From Aeriscardovia sp040773385 (lineage in GTDB: Bacteria > Actinomycetota > Actinomycetes > Actinomycetales > Bifidobacteriaceae), in the NCBI GenBank assembly GCA_040773385.1, contig JAXGWH010000010.1, forward strand, positions 1-38,184: DNA of 38,184 nucleotides. The letters run 5' to 3'. Position 1 is the first letter of the stretch, and each line of letters starts with the position of its first letter. Below, one piece after another: positions 6,770 through 14,724 of this stretch. Under the pieces are notes generated by a model that saw only the letters and a program-made list of their open reading frames with translations, was not told where the DNA came from and made no database searches. Made by a program: the position numbers and the translations under genes.

Positions 6770-8116
6770 ATGGATAAATCAACTGAGGGTGTCGAACCGT
6801 TCGTCCTCTCTCATGCGACGGTCGTCATCGGCGACAAAAAAGGTACCGTTCTTCACGACACAAGTGTCGTCATCGGTTCTGACGGAACCATCGAGAAGGT
6901 CGCGCCGACTGCCGAGACAGAGGTACCTGAGGGCTATCACAATCTTGATGCCTCCGGAAAAACCGTGGCGCCGGGTCTGATCAACGGTCATGTCCATCTC
7001 ATGTCTGATGGCAGTCCGCTTGATCCGAAGATGCTCACGCCGGAGAACAAGATCCGTCTTGCCAAAGCGTTGCGCAGCCCTGTCGGCCGTCCGTTGCTCT
7101 ATGAGCGTGCGAAGAAGAGTGCGTTGACCCTGCTCAATTCCGGTGTCACCACCTTCCGTTCCCAGGGCGATATCTGGTATGCCGATGTCGCCGTCCGCAA
7201 CCGCGTCAACTCCGGCAAGCTGCTCGGCCCGCATATCCTCGCGTCCGGCCCACTGCTTTCCACCGTCGGCGGCCATGGCGCACCGCTTATCAGCCTTGAG
7301 AGCGACGATGTGGATACGGCGCGCGCCAACGCTGAACAGAATCTCGACCACGGTGCCGACGTCATCAAGATCGCCGCCACCGGTGGTGTTGTCGACTCCC
7401 AAGAGCTCGGTGAGGCCGGTGCACCGCAGATGACCGTTGACCAGATGAAGGCCATCTGCGATGTCGCTCATGCGGCCGGCAAGATCGTCTCCGCCCACGC
7501 GCAGAGTCCGGAAGGTGTCAAGAACGCGCTTCAAGCCGGTGTTGACACCATCGAGCATGGCGCTCCGATCGACGACGAGATGCGCGATCTCTATCTGCAC
7601 AATCCGCGCTCGTTGCGCGGTTTCTCGGCGGTGGAGCCGACGCTCTCGGCCGCATTGCCGCTTTCGGAGATCGAACAGTCGGTCACCGGCATTACCGATG
7701 TGCAGCTGGCCAACACGAAACATGTCTGCGATGGCATGATCAAGGGGGCCAAACAGGCACGCGAGGCCGGAATCCGTGTCGGCATCGGCACTGATACCGC
7801 CATGACGTTCGACACACAGTACGGTACATGGCGCGAGCTGCAGTTGTTCGTCGATTATCTCGGTGCGAGCAAGGTCGAGGCTTTCTATGACGGTACTCTC
7901 GGTGAGGCGGAGATCCTCGGCATCGAGGACCACACCGGCTCGGTGACGGAAGGCAAGCAGGCCGATCTCATCGTTCTTGACGAGAATCCGCTTGAGAACC
8001 TGCACACACTGGATGACCCCGAGCTCGTCGTCGTGTCCGGCCAGCCTGTGTGGCACCCGGAGGTCACGCATCTGCCGGAGGTCGATGCAATCCTTCGACA
8101 GACGTTTGGATACTGA
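6770..8116 (+). CDS. Metal-dependent amidohydrolase (imidazolonepropionase/prolidase-like)
   Basis: 448-aa hydrolase of the amidohydrolase superfamily, in the imidazolonepropionase-related branch that includes Xaa-Pro and other dipeptidases. Start: ATG 6770 preceded by GGAGG with a short 4-nt spacer. The TIM-barrel metal ligands are visible: HVH at 74-76 in GLINGHVHL, a lysine near residue 199 in DVIKIAATGG (the position usually carboxylated), His in SAHAQ near 242, His in IEHG near 262 and Asp in GIGTDTAM near 342. The N- and C-terminal beta-sandwich parts are also present (SVTEGKQADLIVLDENPL). No signal peptide, so it is cytosolic. The substrate cannot be told from sequence; peptide or cyclic-amide hydrolysis is likely. 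It stands alone, with a palindromic terminator-like structure after it. Confidence 0.88.
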   Translation: MDKSTEGVEPFVLSHATVVIGDKKGTVLHDTSVVIGSDGTIEKVAPTAETEVPEGYHNLDASGKTVAPGLINGHVHLMSDGSPLDPKMLTPENKIRLAKALRSPVGRPLLYERAKKSALTLLNSGVTTFRSQGDIWYADVAVRNRVNSGKLLGPHILASGPLLSTVGGHGAPLISLESDDVDTARANAEQNLDHGADVIKIAATGGVVDSQELGEAGAPQMTVDQMKAICDVAHAAGKIVSAHAQSPEGVKNALQAGVDTIEHGAPIDDEMRDLYLHNPRSLRGFSAVEPTLSAALPLSEIEQSVTGITDVQLANTKHVCDGMIKGAKQAREAGIRVGIGTDTAMTFDTQYGTWRELQLFVDYLGASKVEAFYDGTLGEAEILGIEDHTGSVTEGKQADLIVLDENPLENLHTLDDPELVVVSGQPVWHPEVTHLPEVDAILRQTFGY

Positions 8117-8181
8117 TCTCGAAAGTTGTCTGCAGACATCATGCCTGCAGACAAGTCAGCAGGCGGTTGCCTGCCTGATGT

Positions 8182-8217
8182 AGCCGGGGAGTGTTTCACG
8201 TGAAACACTCCCCGGCT
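8182..8217. terminator. 36-bp perfect palindrome with parS at its centre
   Basis: Two 18-bp arms with no mismatch: AGCCGGGGAGTGTTTCAC and its exact complement, followed by TTTG. The GC-rich outer arms fit a rho-independent terminator for the amidohydrolase; the inner 16 bp are parS. A 36-bp perfect palindrome would fold with almost no loop, which is unusual for a terminator. Confidence 0.65.
8192..8207. promoter_or_regulatory. parS site 8 (16/16), centre of palindrome
   Basis: Perfect TGTTTCACGTGAAACA extended symmetrically by 10 bp on each side. Confidence 0.9.
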
Positions 8218-8220
8218 TTG

Positions 8221-8262
8221 TCTCTGGATTCTTGTCTCTGGATTCTTGTCTCTGGATTCTTG
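8221..8262. repeat. Three exact 14-bp direct repeats
   Basis: TCTCTGGATTCTTG at 8221, 8235 and 8249, starting 4 bp after the parS palindrome. Confidence 0.9.
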
Positions 8263-8430
8263 TCTGCCTGTATGACCGTGAGGCTGTACGCGCTCATTCA
8301 TGCATGTTTATTTGTGTATCCGTTTGACTGCCCGTTTTTCCATGTGCGGGATTCTCAGCGATTTCGGGCAGTCATAGAGGTGATCAATCACGGGGAATCA
8401 AAGGGAATCCAGAGAATAATCGAGGAGAAT

Positions 8431-8612
8431 CTTTCTGACAGAGAAATTCGTTCTGACAGAGAGGTTCATTCTCGCAAAGTGCATTCTCGCACGGTCATTC
8501 GTTCTGACAGGGAAGTTCATTTCGGCAAAGTGGTTCGAGCTGGCAGGGAAGCCGGATCTGAAAAGAGGTTCTGACAGGGAAGCTGATCCCGAAATAAGTT
8601 CCGACAGAAATT
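8431..8612. repeat. Degenerate TTCTGACAG array
   Basis: Four close copies of TTCTGACAGRGA (about 8432, 8450, 8502, 8569) interleaved with diverged forms such as TCTCGCAAAGT, AGCTGGCAGGGA and TTCCGACAGAAA, each about 15-19 bp apart. It looks like an old tandem array eroded by point changes. Confidence 0.6.
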
Positions 8613-8650
8613 GCTCGCCCCAAGGACAGCCAAAATGGCGCATCACCCAA

Positions 8651-8715
8651 GATCATCGTCCGAGATCATCGTCCGAGATCATCGTCCAAGATCATCGTCC
8701 AAGATCATCATCCGA
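8651..8715. repeat. Five tandem 13-bp repeats
   Basis: Units GATCATCGTCCRA at 8651, 8664, 8677 and 8690, and GATCATCATCCGA at 8703. The 13-bp period is not a codon multiple, so this is noncoding. It lies 43 bp before the trxB stop codon. Confidence 0.9.
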
Positions 8716-8758
8716 CACAGCAGGCCGAATGGTCGATTGTGAAAGGTCTATCGAGGGA

Positions 8759-9928
8759 TCATCGGTCGAGATATGCCTGAGCGTCAAGCGCGGCGCGGCA
8801 TCCCATGCCGGCTGCGGAGACGGCCTGCTGATAGACCGGGTCGGCCACATCGCCGGCTGCGAAGACGCCCGGAATGTTCGTGCGCGTGGAACCTCCGTCG
8901 GTGCGGATATATCCGTGGGCATCAAGGGAAAGCTGCCCGTTGAGGAACGCCGTGTTCGGGTCCATGCCGATGGCGACGAACACACCATCGAGCGGAAGAT
9001 GGGATGTCGATCCATTCTGCGTGTCAGAAAGAGTGACTCCAGTCACTTTTTGGTGGTCACCGGTGATTTCTGTCACAGTGGAATTGAGGCGGAAGTGGAT
9101 CTTCGGATTATGTCTGGCGCGATCGACGAGGATTGAGGAAGCGCGGAACCCTTCGCGCCGATGGATGAGCGTCACATCGGCGAAACGTGTGAGAAATAGC
9201 GCATCCTGGAAGGCAGAGTCACCTCCGCCGACCACCGCGATCTTCTTGTTCTTGAAGAAGAAGCCGTCACATGTCGCGCAATAAGAGACGCCATGTCCGC
9301 CGTAGCGCTTCTCGCCCGGGACATTGAGGTGCCGATAGCTTGACCCTGTCGTCACAATGACCGCCGGTGCCTGATAGACGGTTCCGCAATCAAGGACGAT
9401 CGTTTTCAGATGTGGGTCGGATGGATGTGGATCGGATGCGGCGGAATCGGACATGTCGATAGGGGATACAGAACCTGTGCGCACCGTCTCAGAAAAAGTG
9501 ACCCGAGTCACATCGTGGGGTGTGACCTCTGCGCCGAATTTCTCGGCCTGCTTCTGCATGGCCGCCATCAAATCAGGTCCCTGGATTCCGTCTGGGAAGC
9601 CCGGGTAGTTTTCGACGGTCGACGTGTTGACGAGCTGTCCGCCGGGATTGAGCGCACCGGCGACAACGAGGGGCTTGAAGCCGGCACGGGCCAGATACAG
9701 CGCCGCGGTCCATCCGGCAGGGCCGGATCCGATGATGACCACCTGACGCCGTTGCGGCGTATCGGCGAGTGCCGTCCCACCGACAGACCCACGATCGGCA
9801 GGCCCGCCACCGACAGATGACCCCCCAGTGGCGGACCCGTCGCCCAGAAGGGATCCCACCTCTGTGGAACCTGTGGATCCGGCAAAAAGATTCTTCAAGG
9901 CGGAAAGATCGGAATTCGAATCGCTCAT
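8759..9928 (-). CDS. trxB: Thioredoxin reductase (NADPH)
   Basis: FAD/NADPH disulfide reductase that recycles thioredoxin. 389 aa against about 310-320 normally. The extra length is a Gly/Ser-rich N-terminal extension (1-60) and a Ser/Asp/Pro insertion of about 25 residues (152-175). FAD motif IIGSGPAG at 65-72, redox pair CATC at 217-220 in SYCATCDG, NADPH motif VVGGGDSAFQDA, and the C-terminal FAD motif GVFAAGDV. All key residues are present. Start: ATG 9928 chosen; it has no Shine-Dalgarno sequence, but TAGGTT lies exactly 7 nt upstream (9936-9941), which suggests a leaderless transcript. A TTG at 9937 in the same frame is less likely. It follows the MurJ/pseudokinase genes with a 60-bp gap. 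Confidence 0.95.
   Translation of the reverse strand: MSDSNSDLSALKNLFAGSTGSTEVGSLLGDGSATGGSSVGGGPADRGSVGGTALADTPQRRQVVIIGSGPAGWTAALYLARAGFKPLVVAGALNPGGQLVNTSTVENYPGFPDGIQGPDLMAAMQKQAEKFGAEVTPHDVTRVTFSETVRTGSVSPIDMSDSAASDPHPSDPHLKTIVLDCGTVYQAPAVIVTTGSSYRHLNVPGEKRYGGHGVSYCATCDGFFFKNKKIAVVGGGDSAFQDALFLTRFADVTLIHRREGFRASSILVDRARHNPKIHFRLNSTVTEITGDHQKVTGVTLSDTQNGSTSHLPLDGVFVAIGMDPNTAFLNGQLSLDAHGYIRTDGGSTRTNIPGVFAAGDVADPVYQQAVSAAGMGCRAALDAQAYLDR
9033..9046. other. GTGAC-N4-GTCAC palindrome 1 (in trxB)
   Basis: GTGACTCCAGTCAC followed by a T5 tract (A5 on the minus strand). One of a recurrent intragenic set. Confidence 0.6.
9498..9511. other. GTGAC-N4-GTCAC palindrome 2 (in trxB)
   Basis: GTGACCCGAGTCAC preceded by A5 on the plus strand. 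Confidence 0.6.
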
Positions 9929-9935
9929 AACAACC

Positions 9936-9941
9936 AACCTA
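9936..9941 (-). promoter_or_regulatory. Putative -10 of leaderless trxB
   Basis: TAGGTT on the minus strand, 7 nt from the ATG. Matches the TANNNT-N7-ATG layout also seen at four other minus-strand genes here. Confidence 0.45.
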
Positions 9942-9988
9942 CCAACCGGGCCACGGACTCAGCCCATCGCTGAGAGGAGGAGTGGATC

Positions 9989-12454
9989 TCACTGTCCGAG
10001 GACAGAGAGATTCGAGTAGTTGAAGCCGTTGGCAGGAGCCTGATCCACCCAGACGACCAGATTCTGCGTGGACGGGTTGCCTGGCAGCGTGATGGTCGTC
10101 GGCTTGCCGTCATCGGCAAACGTGAAGGTCGCCACAGGGCTGCCATGCTGGGGGTCCGATGCCGTGGAATCGATGTAGATCTTGCCGGTCCCCGCACTCG
10201 TCCCGTTCTGCAGCGTGACCGTCACCTGGCTGACACGATGTTTGGCGGTGAGGCTGATCGCGATGCCGCGTCCGTCGGTGGTCGAGAAGAAGCGCTGTGT
10301 GAAGGCGAGCCGGACGGGGTTGGTGACCGGTTCGACGGGCTTGGGCACGGCGGAGGCGTTCTTGGTGCCTTTCATGAGGGATGAGGAGGACTTTCCTGCG
10401 GTGGAGGTCCGCTTCTTCGTGCCTGCGGAGCCGTTGTTCTGTTGCTTTTTGGCAGAACCAGTGGATTTCTTGGAAGAGCGGGAGGATGACGAGGATCCGG
10501 ACGACGAGGCGGAGGAACCCGACCCTTGCGACTGGTCGTCCGCATCCTCCTGCTGCTCCTGCTCTTCTTCTTTCGCACTGCCGGGAAGCGGGGCCTTGGA
10601 GGCATCAATGTCCCATTTCTTCCCGATGTCGGAATCTTTTTCCTGCTGTGACCAGGGCAGCGAGATGCTCATCGAACCGCGCAGCTCATGCACGGCGAAC
10701 ATGCCTATGGCAATGACGGCCGCTGCCGCGATGGCGATGACGATGCCTTGTGCCAGACGGTGAGGGTTCTCCTTCTTTTCGCGCTCTTTTCTTTCCTTTG
10801 CGTCAAATCGTGCGCTGTCAGTGGCAGAAAGCTCATGGTGGTCGACGATGGTCTGCGTATGGGCGCTGCGTTCCTCCCGCTGTTCCTGGACCGCCTCGGA
10901 CAGTGAGGCGGCCATCGCGGAGTCCGTCGCCTGGTCGCACGGGCCGAAAGACGCAGGGGTTTGCGCGGCGGAGCTTGTCCGCGCGGCCGCTGTGCCGGTG
11001 GGGGCGTTGCCTGATCTGCGGTCTGTGCCCTCATAGGTGTGAGGCTGATTATCCGTGCGATGTGCGTCGACCGGGGTGAACACGGTGGTGGCGTCGATAT
11101 CAGCGATGCCTTTCTCACCTGTCATGCCCGTTGTGCCGGGCCGGGATGGGGACGTCGGCGTGTCGATGGATCGTGTGCCGTTCCCGCGTCCTGTCGGGGC
11201 AGAGGCCGACGTCGCGGAGTCCGGCGTGTCGTCCTTCGTGGATGCGTCGGATGCAGGGGAGCCTGTGCCCGGCAGGCGTCCGTCCGTGCTGTTCGTGCCG
11301 TCTGTGCCGGAGGTCTCTTCTGTCGAGCCGACCTGCCCGTTGAGCATATCGGCAAGATCAGCCCGGCTTGTGCCGGGCGCCTCATTGTGACCGGAGTCAC
11401 CATCCTCATCAGTGATGTCGGTATCGGGTTCAAGCAGACCTGCCGCGGCCGGGTCGACCTCCTGCACATCGGTGCCGGTGAACAATTCTTGGCGGCTCCA
11501 CGGCGCGATGACGCCGGCCTCGTTGTGCACGGTGTCAGTAGAGACGAGCGAGTCGGGAATGTCGACGAGATCCCGCTGGTCGCTGGACAGCAGATGGACG
11601 AGGGCGACGGAGGACGTGCCGGCCGACGCAGGCACTGCCGGATCCTTGGGGCCGAGGCTGCCAGGACGGGGTGGATCGTCAAGGAGGGCCTGCATTTCCA
11701 TGAGCGTATAGATGGGGAACAGCCGGTCGTCGGAACGGCCTTCCGTCGTGCGCACGCCGAGTGCGCGTTCAAGGATGGTCAGGAAATCGCCGGGCAGGTC
11801 TTTTCCTTGCAGCTGGGTGGAATGACGGGCCTCGAGGAGGCTACGGTCCATCGCCTCCCTGTCGCGCGGATCAAAAGTGACTCCGGTCATCATTTTGAAG
11901 AGGATCGCCGAAATCTGGAGGATGGCGAGCATCTCCGGACTTGTGGATGTCTGGCGGGCACGGGTGACGAGCGGCGGTTCGATATACGGGTCAAGCGGGA
12001 CATCGGAGAGGAAGAGTGAATTAGCCGTCAGACGCACGACCTCAGGAGTGAGCGTGTGAAAATCGACGTGGGAGGTATGCAGCGACTGGACGGTGCTGAT
12101 CAGTTCGTTCGTCACCATCCGCATGGCGGCGAAGGACAGATGCCGGTGCGGATCAGAGGCATCGGTGAGCGCGGAGAGGGCGGTCCCGCGATCCGGCTCC
12201 ATCACCACGAGCAGCGCATCGCCCACCGAGTAGAAACGTCGCACGGCCGTCGAATGCGGGTTATGGGAGAGCACGAGCGCGGAGGCGATCTGGCTGACCA
12301 TGCCGATGCGGGTCTCGTCAGTCAGCAGGAAGATCTGGCAATCCTCATCGAGGGCATGGTCGCGGGCGATCCAGGCGCTCAGGCCGGGCTGGGTGCGGTA
12401 TTGGGCGATGAGGGTGTAACGGCTGTCAAGAGTATCGCCAATAGCCGGAATCAT
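9989..12454 (-). CDS. MurJ-associated pseudokinase, membrane-anchored
   Basis: 821-aa protein. Residues about 10-270 have a Ser/Thr-kinase-like fold (RYTLIAQY..., DALLVVMEPDRG, FHTLTPEVVRL) but lack a recognisable ATP-lysine motif, HRD and DFG, so it should be catalytically dead. Then come a long acidic Ser/Thr/Asp-rich segment (about 275-560), one membrane helix at about 565-590 (GIVIAIAAAAVIAIGMFAV), a Ser/Lys linker, and an extracellular beta-rich discoidin-like domain (about 700-821). The architecture matches the C-terminal half of mycobacterial MviN (Rv3910), where the pseudokinase is phosphorylated by PknB and recruits an FHA protein. Here it is a separate gene whose ATG overlaps the murJ stop (ATGA), strong evidence of a joint function. 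A role in controlling lipid II export is inferred. Confidence 0.85.
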   Translation of the reverse strand: MIPAIGDTLDSRYTLIAQYRTQPGLSAWIARDHALDEDCQIFLLTDETRIGMVSQIASALVLSHNPHSTAVRRFYSVGDALLVVMEPDRGTALSALTDASDPHRHLSFAAMRMVTNELISTVQSLHTSHVDFHTLTPEVVRLTANSLFLSDVPLDPYIEPPLVTRARQTSTSPEMLAILQISAILFKMMTGVTFDPRDREAMDRSLLEARHSTQLQGKDLPGDFLTILERALGVRTTEGRSDDRLFPIYTLMEMQALLDDPPRPGSLGPKDPAVPASAGTSSVALVHLLSSDQRDLVDIPDSLVSTDTVHNEAGVIAPWSRQELFTGTDVQEVDPAAAGLLEPDTDITDEDGDSGHNEAPGTSRADLADMLNGQVGSTEETSGTDGTNSTDGRLPGTGSPASDASTKDDTPDSATSASAPTGRGNGTRSIDTPTSPSRPGTTGMTGEKGIADIDATTVFTPVDAHRTDNQPHTYEGTDRRSGNAPTGTAAARTSSAAQTPASFGPCDQATDSAMAASLSEAVQEQREERSAHTQTIVDHHELSATDSARFDAKERKEREKKENPHRLAQGIVIAIAAAAVIAIGMFAVHELRGSMSISLPWSQQEKDSDIGKKWDIDASKAPLPGSAKEEEQEQQEDADDQSQGSGSSASSSGSSSSSRSSKKSTGSAKKQQNNGSAGTKKRTSTAGKSSSSLMKGTKNASAVPKPVEPVTNPVRLAFTQRFFSTTDGRGIAISLTAKHRVSQVTVTLQNGTSAGTGKIYIDSTASDPQHGSPVATFTFADDGKPTTITLPGNPSTQNLVVWVDQAPANGFNYSNLSVLGQ
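11387..11400. other. GTGAC-N4-GTCAC palindrome 3 (in pseudokinase gene)
   Basis: GTGACCGGAGTCAC; no flanking A-tract. Read as part of DGDSGHNE. Confidence 0.55.
11877..11890. other. GTGAC-N4-GTCAC-like palindrome 4 (in pseudokinase gene)
   Basis: GTGACTCCGGTCAT, one mismatch at the last base, preceded by A4. Read as part of MMTGVTF. Confidence 0.5.
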
Positions 12455-14505
12455 ACGTTTCTCCCTTGCGCCTGTGGATAGGCCGGCGGCTCGGTGCCGT
12501 CTGCGGCGGGCGACGAGGCGGCGCCCGGATCGGTTCCATTGTATTGGGCGGGGTGGTATCGGTCTCCGTCCTCAGACAGGCCGGCCGACGTCCCGTCGGA
12601 GGAGGCGACACGCCGTGGGGTGCGTCGGGCAGATGCCGGCGTGAGGTCATCCCGGCCGCCGTCGGATGAGGAATCCTTGTCATGATGCGTGCCGGTAGGC
12701 GTGGCGTCGGTCGAATTCCTGTCATGATGACCGGGCAGGAAACGGGCGAGGATCATCGTGAACGCGTCGGAGCCCTCCGTGCGCAGCAGACGCAGGAGAA
12801 CGATATACAGCGCGAGCATCACCACGCCGACGATCGCACAGATCACCACGGCCTTCCACCAGGGAAGCACGCCGGTCCTCTGGTCGAGACTGCAGCCGAA
12901 GACCCGCACGAGCAGGCTGGTCAGTCCATATCCCACAAAAATATCGACCGCGGCGGCGAGGAACGACTTCACATACACCCACACCGTCGACCGCACCTGG
13001 AAATGCCGGCCCAGATGTTTTTTGAGCAACGGGATGGAGAACGGGACCATGATGATATTGCCGATCATGAGCGCCACACCGACCAGGAACGTCCACGAGC
13101 GCGGCGGCAGGATGAAGATCCCCACCAGCAGCAGGAGCGCCTGGCTGCCGTCGATGATCACCGAGAGCAGGAACGGGGTGCGACCGTCCTCGTAGGCATA
13201 GAACGTGCGTCGCAGGAACAGGGTGATGGCGGCAAACGGCAGACACAGTGCCAGGCCTGTGAGGGAGGAGGAGACGAGATGGGCGTCATGCACGCTCACC
13301 GAGGGCAGAAGCGCACGGATGATGGGGATCGGCAGAGCAAGAAAGACCGCCGAGAAAAAGAACATGAGCACGCCTGACTGCTTGAGGGCGTGGGTGAGCG
13401 TGCGGCCGGCGCGCACGGTGTCATGGGCCGCGGCGGCGCGGGAGAGCACGGGGAAGATGGCGGTGGCGATGGAGACGGCGATGAGCGAGTAGGGCAGGAT
13501 CCAGATCTGGTAGCCCTGCATGTACGCCTGTGAGCCGGGGATCTCGTGGTTGTAGGTCTTCTGCGCCCACATGGGCGCGGTGGTGGTGATGCGGGTGATG
13601 AACACGTTGAGCAGCTCGTCGAGCACGACCATGGCCATCGACCAGCCGGCCACCTTGCCCATCGAGCGCAGGCCGATGCCGTGCACGCCCCAGCGGACGT
13701 GGTAGTGCAGGCCGAGCTTGTGCATGGGGATGAGCAGCAGGAGCGCCTGCGCTGCCACGCCCAGTGTCCAGGCGCCGGCGGTGAGGGCGATCTTGTCGGT
13801 GGTCCAGAAGCTGACCGGCTGCTTGCTCGCGTTGCCGAACAGGAGGATGAAGGCGGTGAAACCGGCGCTGGAGATGAGGTTGGCGGCCACCGAGCTCCAC
13901 GCGTACATTCCGAAGCGGTCCTTGGCGGCGAGCACCTGGCCGAGCACCGTGTACAGGCCGTAGAAGAACACCTGCGGCATGCACCAGAGCGTGAACGACT
14001 CGGCGAGCGCGTGCTGGGCGGCCGACCAGTGGTTGCTGGAGTAGAGCAGGATGAGCGCGGGGGAGAGGAGCATCAGCAGCGCGGTGAAGCCGATGAGGAC
14101 GGTGCCCGAGAGCGTGAGGAGCTTGTTGATGCGGTCATGGGAGTCCTTGTGCCGGAAGGCGCGCACGATCTGGGGCACGAGGATTGCGTTGATGATGCCG
14201 CCCGAGAGCAGGTTGAACAGGGCGGTGGGGATCTGCGAGCCCACCTGGTAGGCGTCGGCGGCGATGCCGGAGACGCCGATGGCTGCGGCGAGGAGGATGG
14301 TGCGGATCTGTCCGGTGAGCCTGGAGGCGAGGGTGCCGGAGAACATGACGAGCGAGTTGCGGCCCACGCGCCGGCGCTCTGCCTGCTCGTCGGTCTCTGC
14401 GTCGATGTCACGGTCGGTGTCTGTGACGTCGTGATGGCTGGGCGGCGCCGGAGGATCGAGGAGCCCGTCCTGGTCCTGCCAGTCCTGCGTGGTGCCGGTC
14501 GGCAT
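12451..14505 (-). CDS. murJ: Lipid II flippase MurJ (MviN)
   Basis: Polytopic MOP-superfamily transporter that moves lipid II across the cytoplasmic membrane. 684 aa. Start: ATG 14505 has AGAGGAGG with a 7-nt spacer, so the longer in-frame reading to 14643, which runs through a parS-like site, is rejected. The cytosolic N-terminus (1-48) is charged. Membrane segments begin at NSLVMFSGTLASRLTGQIRT (50-69), which carries the family SR motif of helix 1; about 14 helices follow to near residue 580. A disordered tail of about 100 residues ends the protein. Relatives in mycobacteria have the pseudokinase domain fused at this end; here it is the next, overlapping gene. Confidence 0.95.
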   Translation of the reverse strand: MPTGTTQDWQDQDGLLDPPAPPSHHDVTDTDRDIDAETDEQAERRRVGRNSLVMFSGTLASRLTGQIRTILLAAAIGVSGIAADAYQVGSQIPTALFNLLSGGIINAILVPQIVRAFRHKDSHDRINKLLTLSGTVLIGFTALLMLLSPALILLYSSNHWSAAQHALAESFTLWCMPQVFFYGLYTVLGQVLAAKDRFGMYAWSSVAANLISSAGFTAFILLFGNASKQPVSFWTTDKIALTAGAWTLGVAAQALLLLIPMHKLGLHYHVRWGVHGIGLRSMGKVAGWSMAMVVLDELLNVFITRITTTAPMWAQKTYNHEIPGSQAYMQGYQIWILPYSLIAVSIATAIFPVLSRAAAAHDTVRAGRTLTHALKQSGVLMFFFSAVFLALPIPIIRALLPSVSVHDAHLVSSSLTGLALCLPFAAITLFLRRTFYAYEDGRTPFLLSVIIDGSQALLLLVGIFILPPRSWTFLVGVALMIGNIIMVPFSIPLLKKHLGRHFQVRSTVWVYVKSFLAAAVDIFVGYGLTSLLVRVFGCSLDQRTGVLPWWKAVVICAIVGVVMLALYIVLLRLLRTEGSDAFTMILARFLPGHHDRNSTDATPTGTHHDKDSSSDGGRDDLTPASARRTPRRVASSDGTSAGLSEDGDRYHPAQYNGTDPGAASSPAADGTEPPAYPQAQGRNV

Positions 14506-14533
14506 GCCTGAGCCTCCTCTGTCCCGTTCCGGA

Positions 14534-14549
14534 TGTCTCACGTGAAACA
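14534..14549. promoter_or_regulatory. parS-like site 9 (15/16), upstream of murJ
   Basis: TGTCTCACGTGAAACA, one change in the left arm; 29 bp upstream of the murJ start codon and within its probable 5' region. Confidence 0.75.
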
Positions 14550-14638
14550 TTGTTGCGCGGTCCGGCGATTTGGACAGGGAAACGGCGGAAGAACCACGCA
14601 CCCCGCACCCCGCACAAGAGTGGGTGATGCCGTCGTTG

Positions 14639-14724
14639 GTCACTGATCGTTGGTCACCGGTCGTGATCTGTCACCGGTCATTTGTCACCGGTCGCTGGTC
14701 ACCGGTCAAAATTTGTCACTGGTC
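14639..14724. repeat. Six GTCACCGGTC-type repeats
   Basis: Copies at 14639 (GTCACTGATC), 14653, 14670, 14684, 14698 (all GTCACCGGTC) and 14715 (GTCACTGGTC). Start-to-start spacing is 14, 17, 14, 14, 17 bp. The last copy overlaps the stop codon of the DUF6049 gene. Confidence 0.8.

Larger units (their letters stand above)
8117..8758. other. Convergent intergenic region rich in repeats
   Basis: 642 bp between the amidohydrolase (+) and trxB (-) with no supported gene. It holds the parS palindrome (8182-8217), three exact 14-bp repeats (8221-8262), a degenerate array of TTCTGACAG-type units (about 8431-8612) and five 13-bp repeats (8651-8715). The one forward frame through it (from 8191) starts inside parS and is repeat-derived. 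Confidence 0.75.

Noticed and set aside
8191..8574. 127-codon open frame in the spacer after the amidohydrolase
   Set aside because: It starts inside parS, has no ribosome-binding site, and its sequence is produced by tandem DNA repeats; no resemblance to a known protein.
8651..8715. Possible CRISPR array or origin iterons
   Set aside because: Repeats are contiguous 13-bp units without spacers, no cas genes, and there is no dnaA gene, AT-rich unwinding element or DnaA-box cluster here.
9057..9080. GTCACCGGTGATTTCTGTCAC as an eighth copy of the GTGAC palindrome
   Set aside because: Arm orientation and spacing differ; it does not fit GTGAC-N4-GTCAC.
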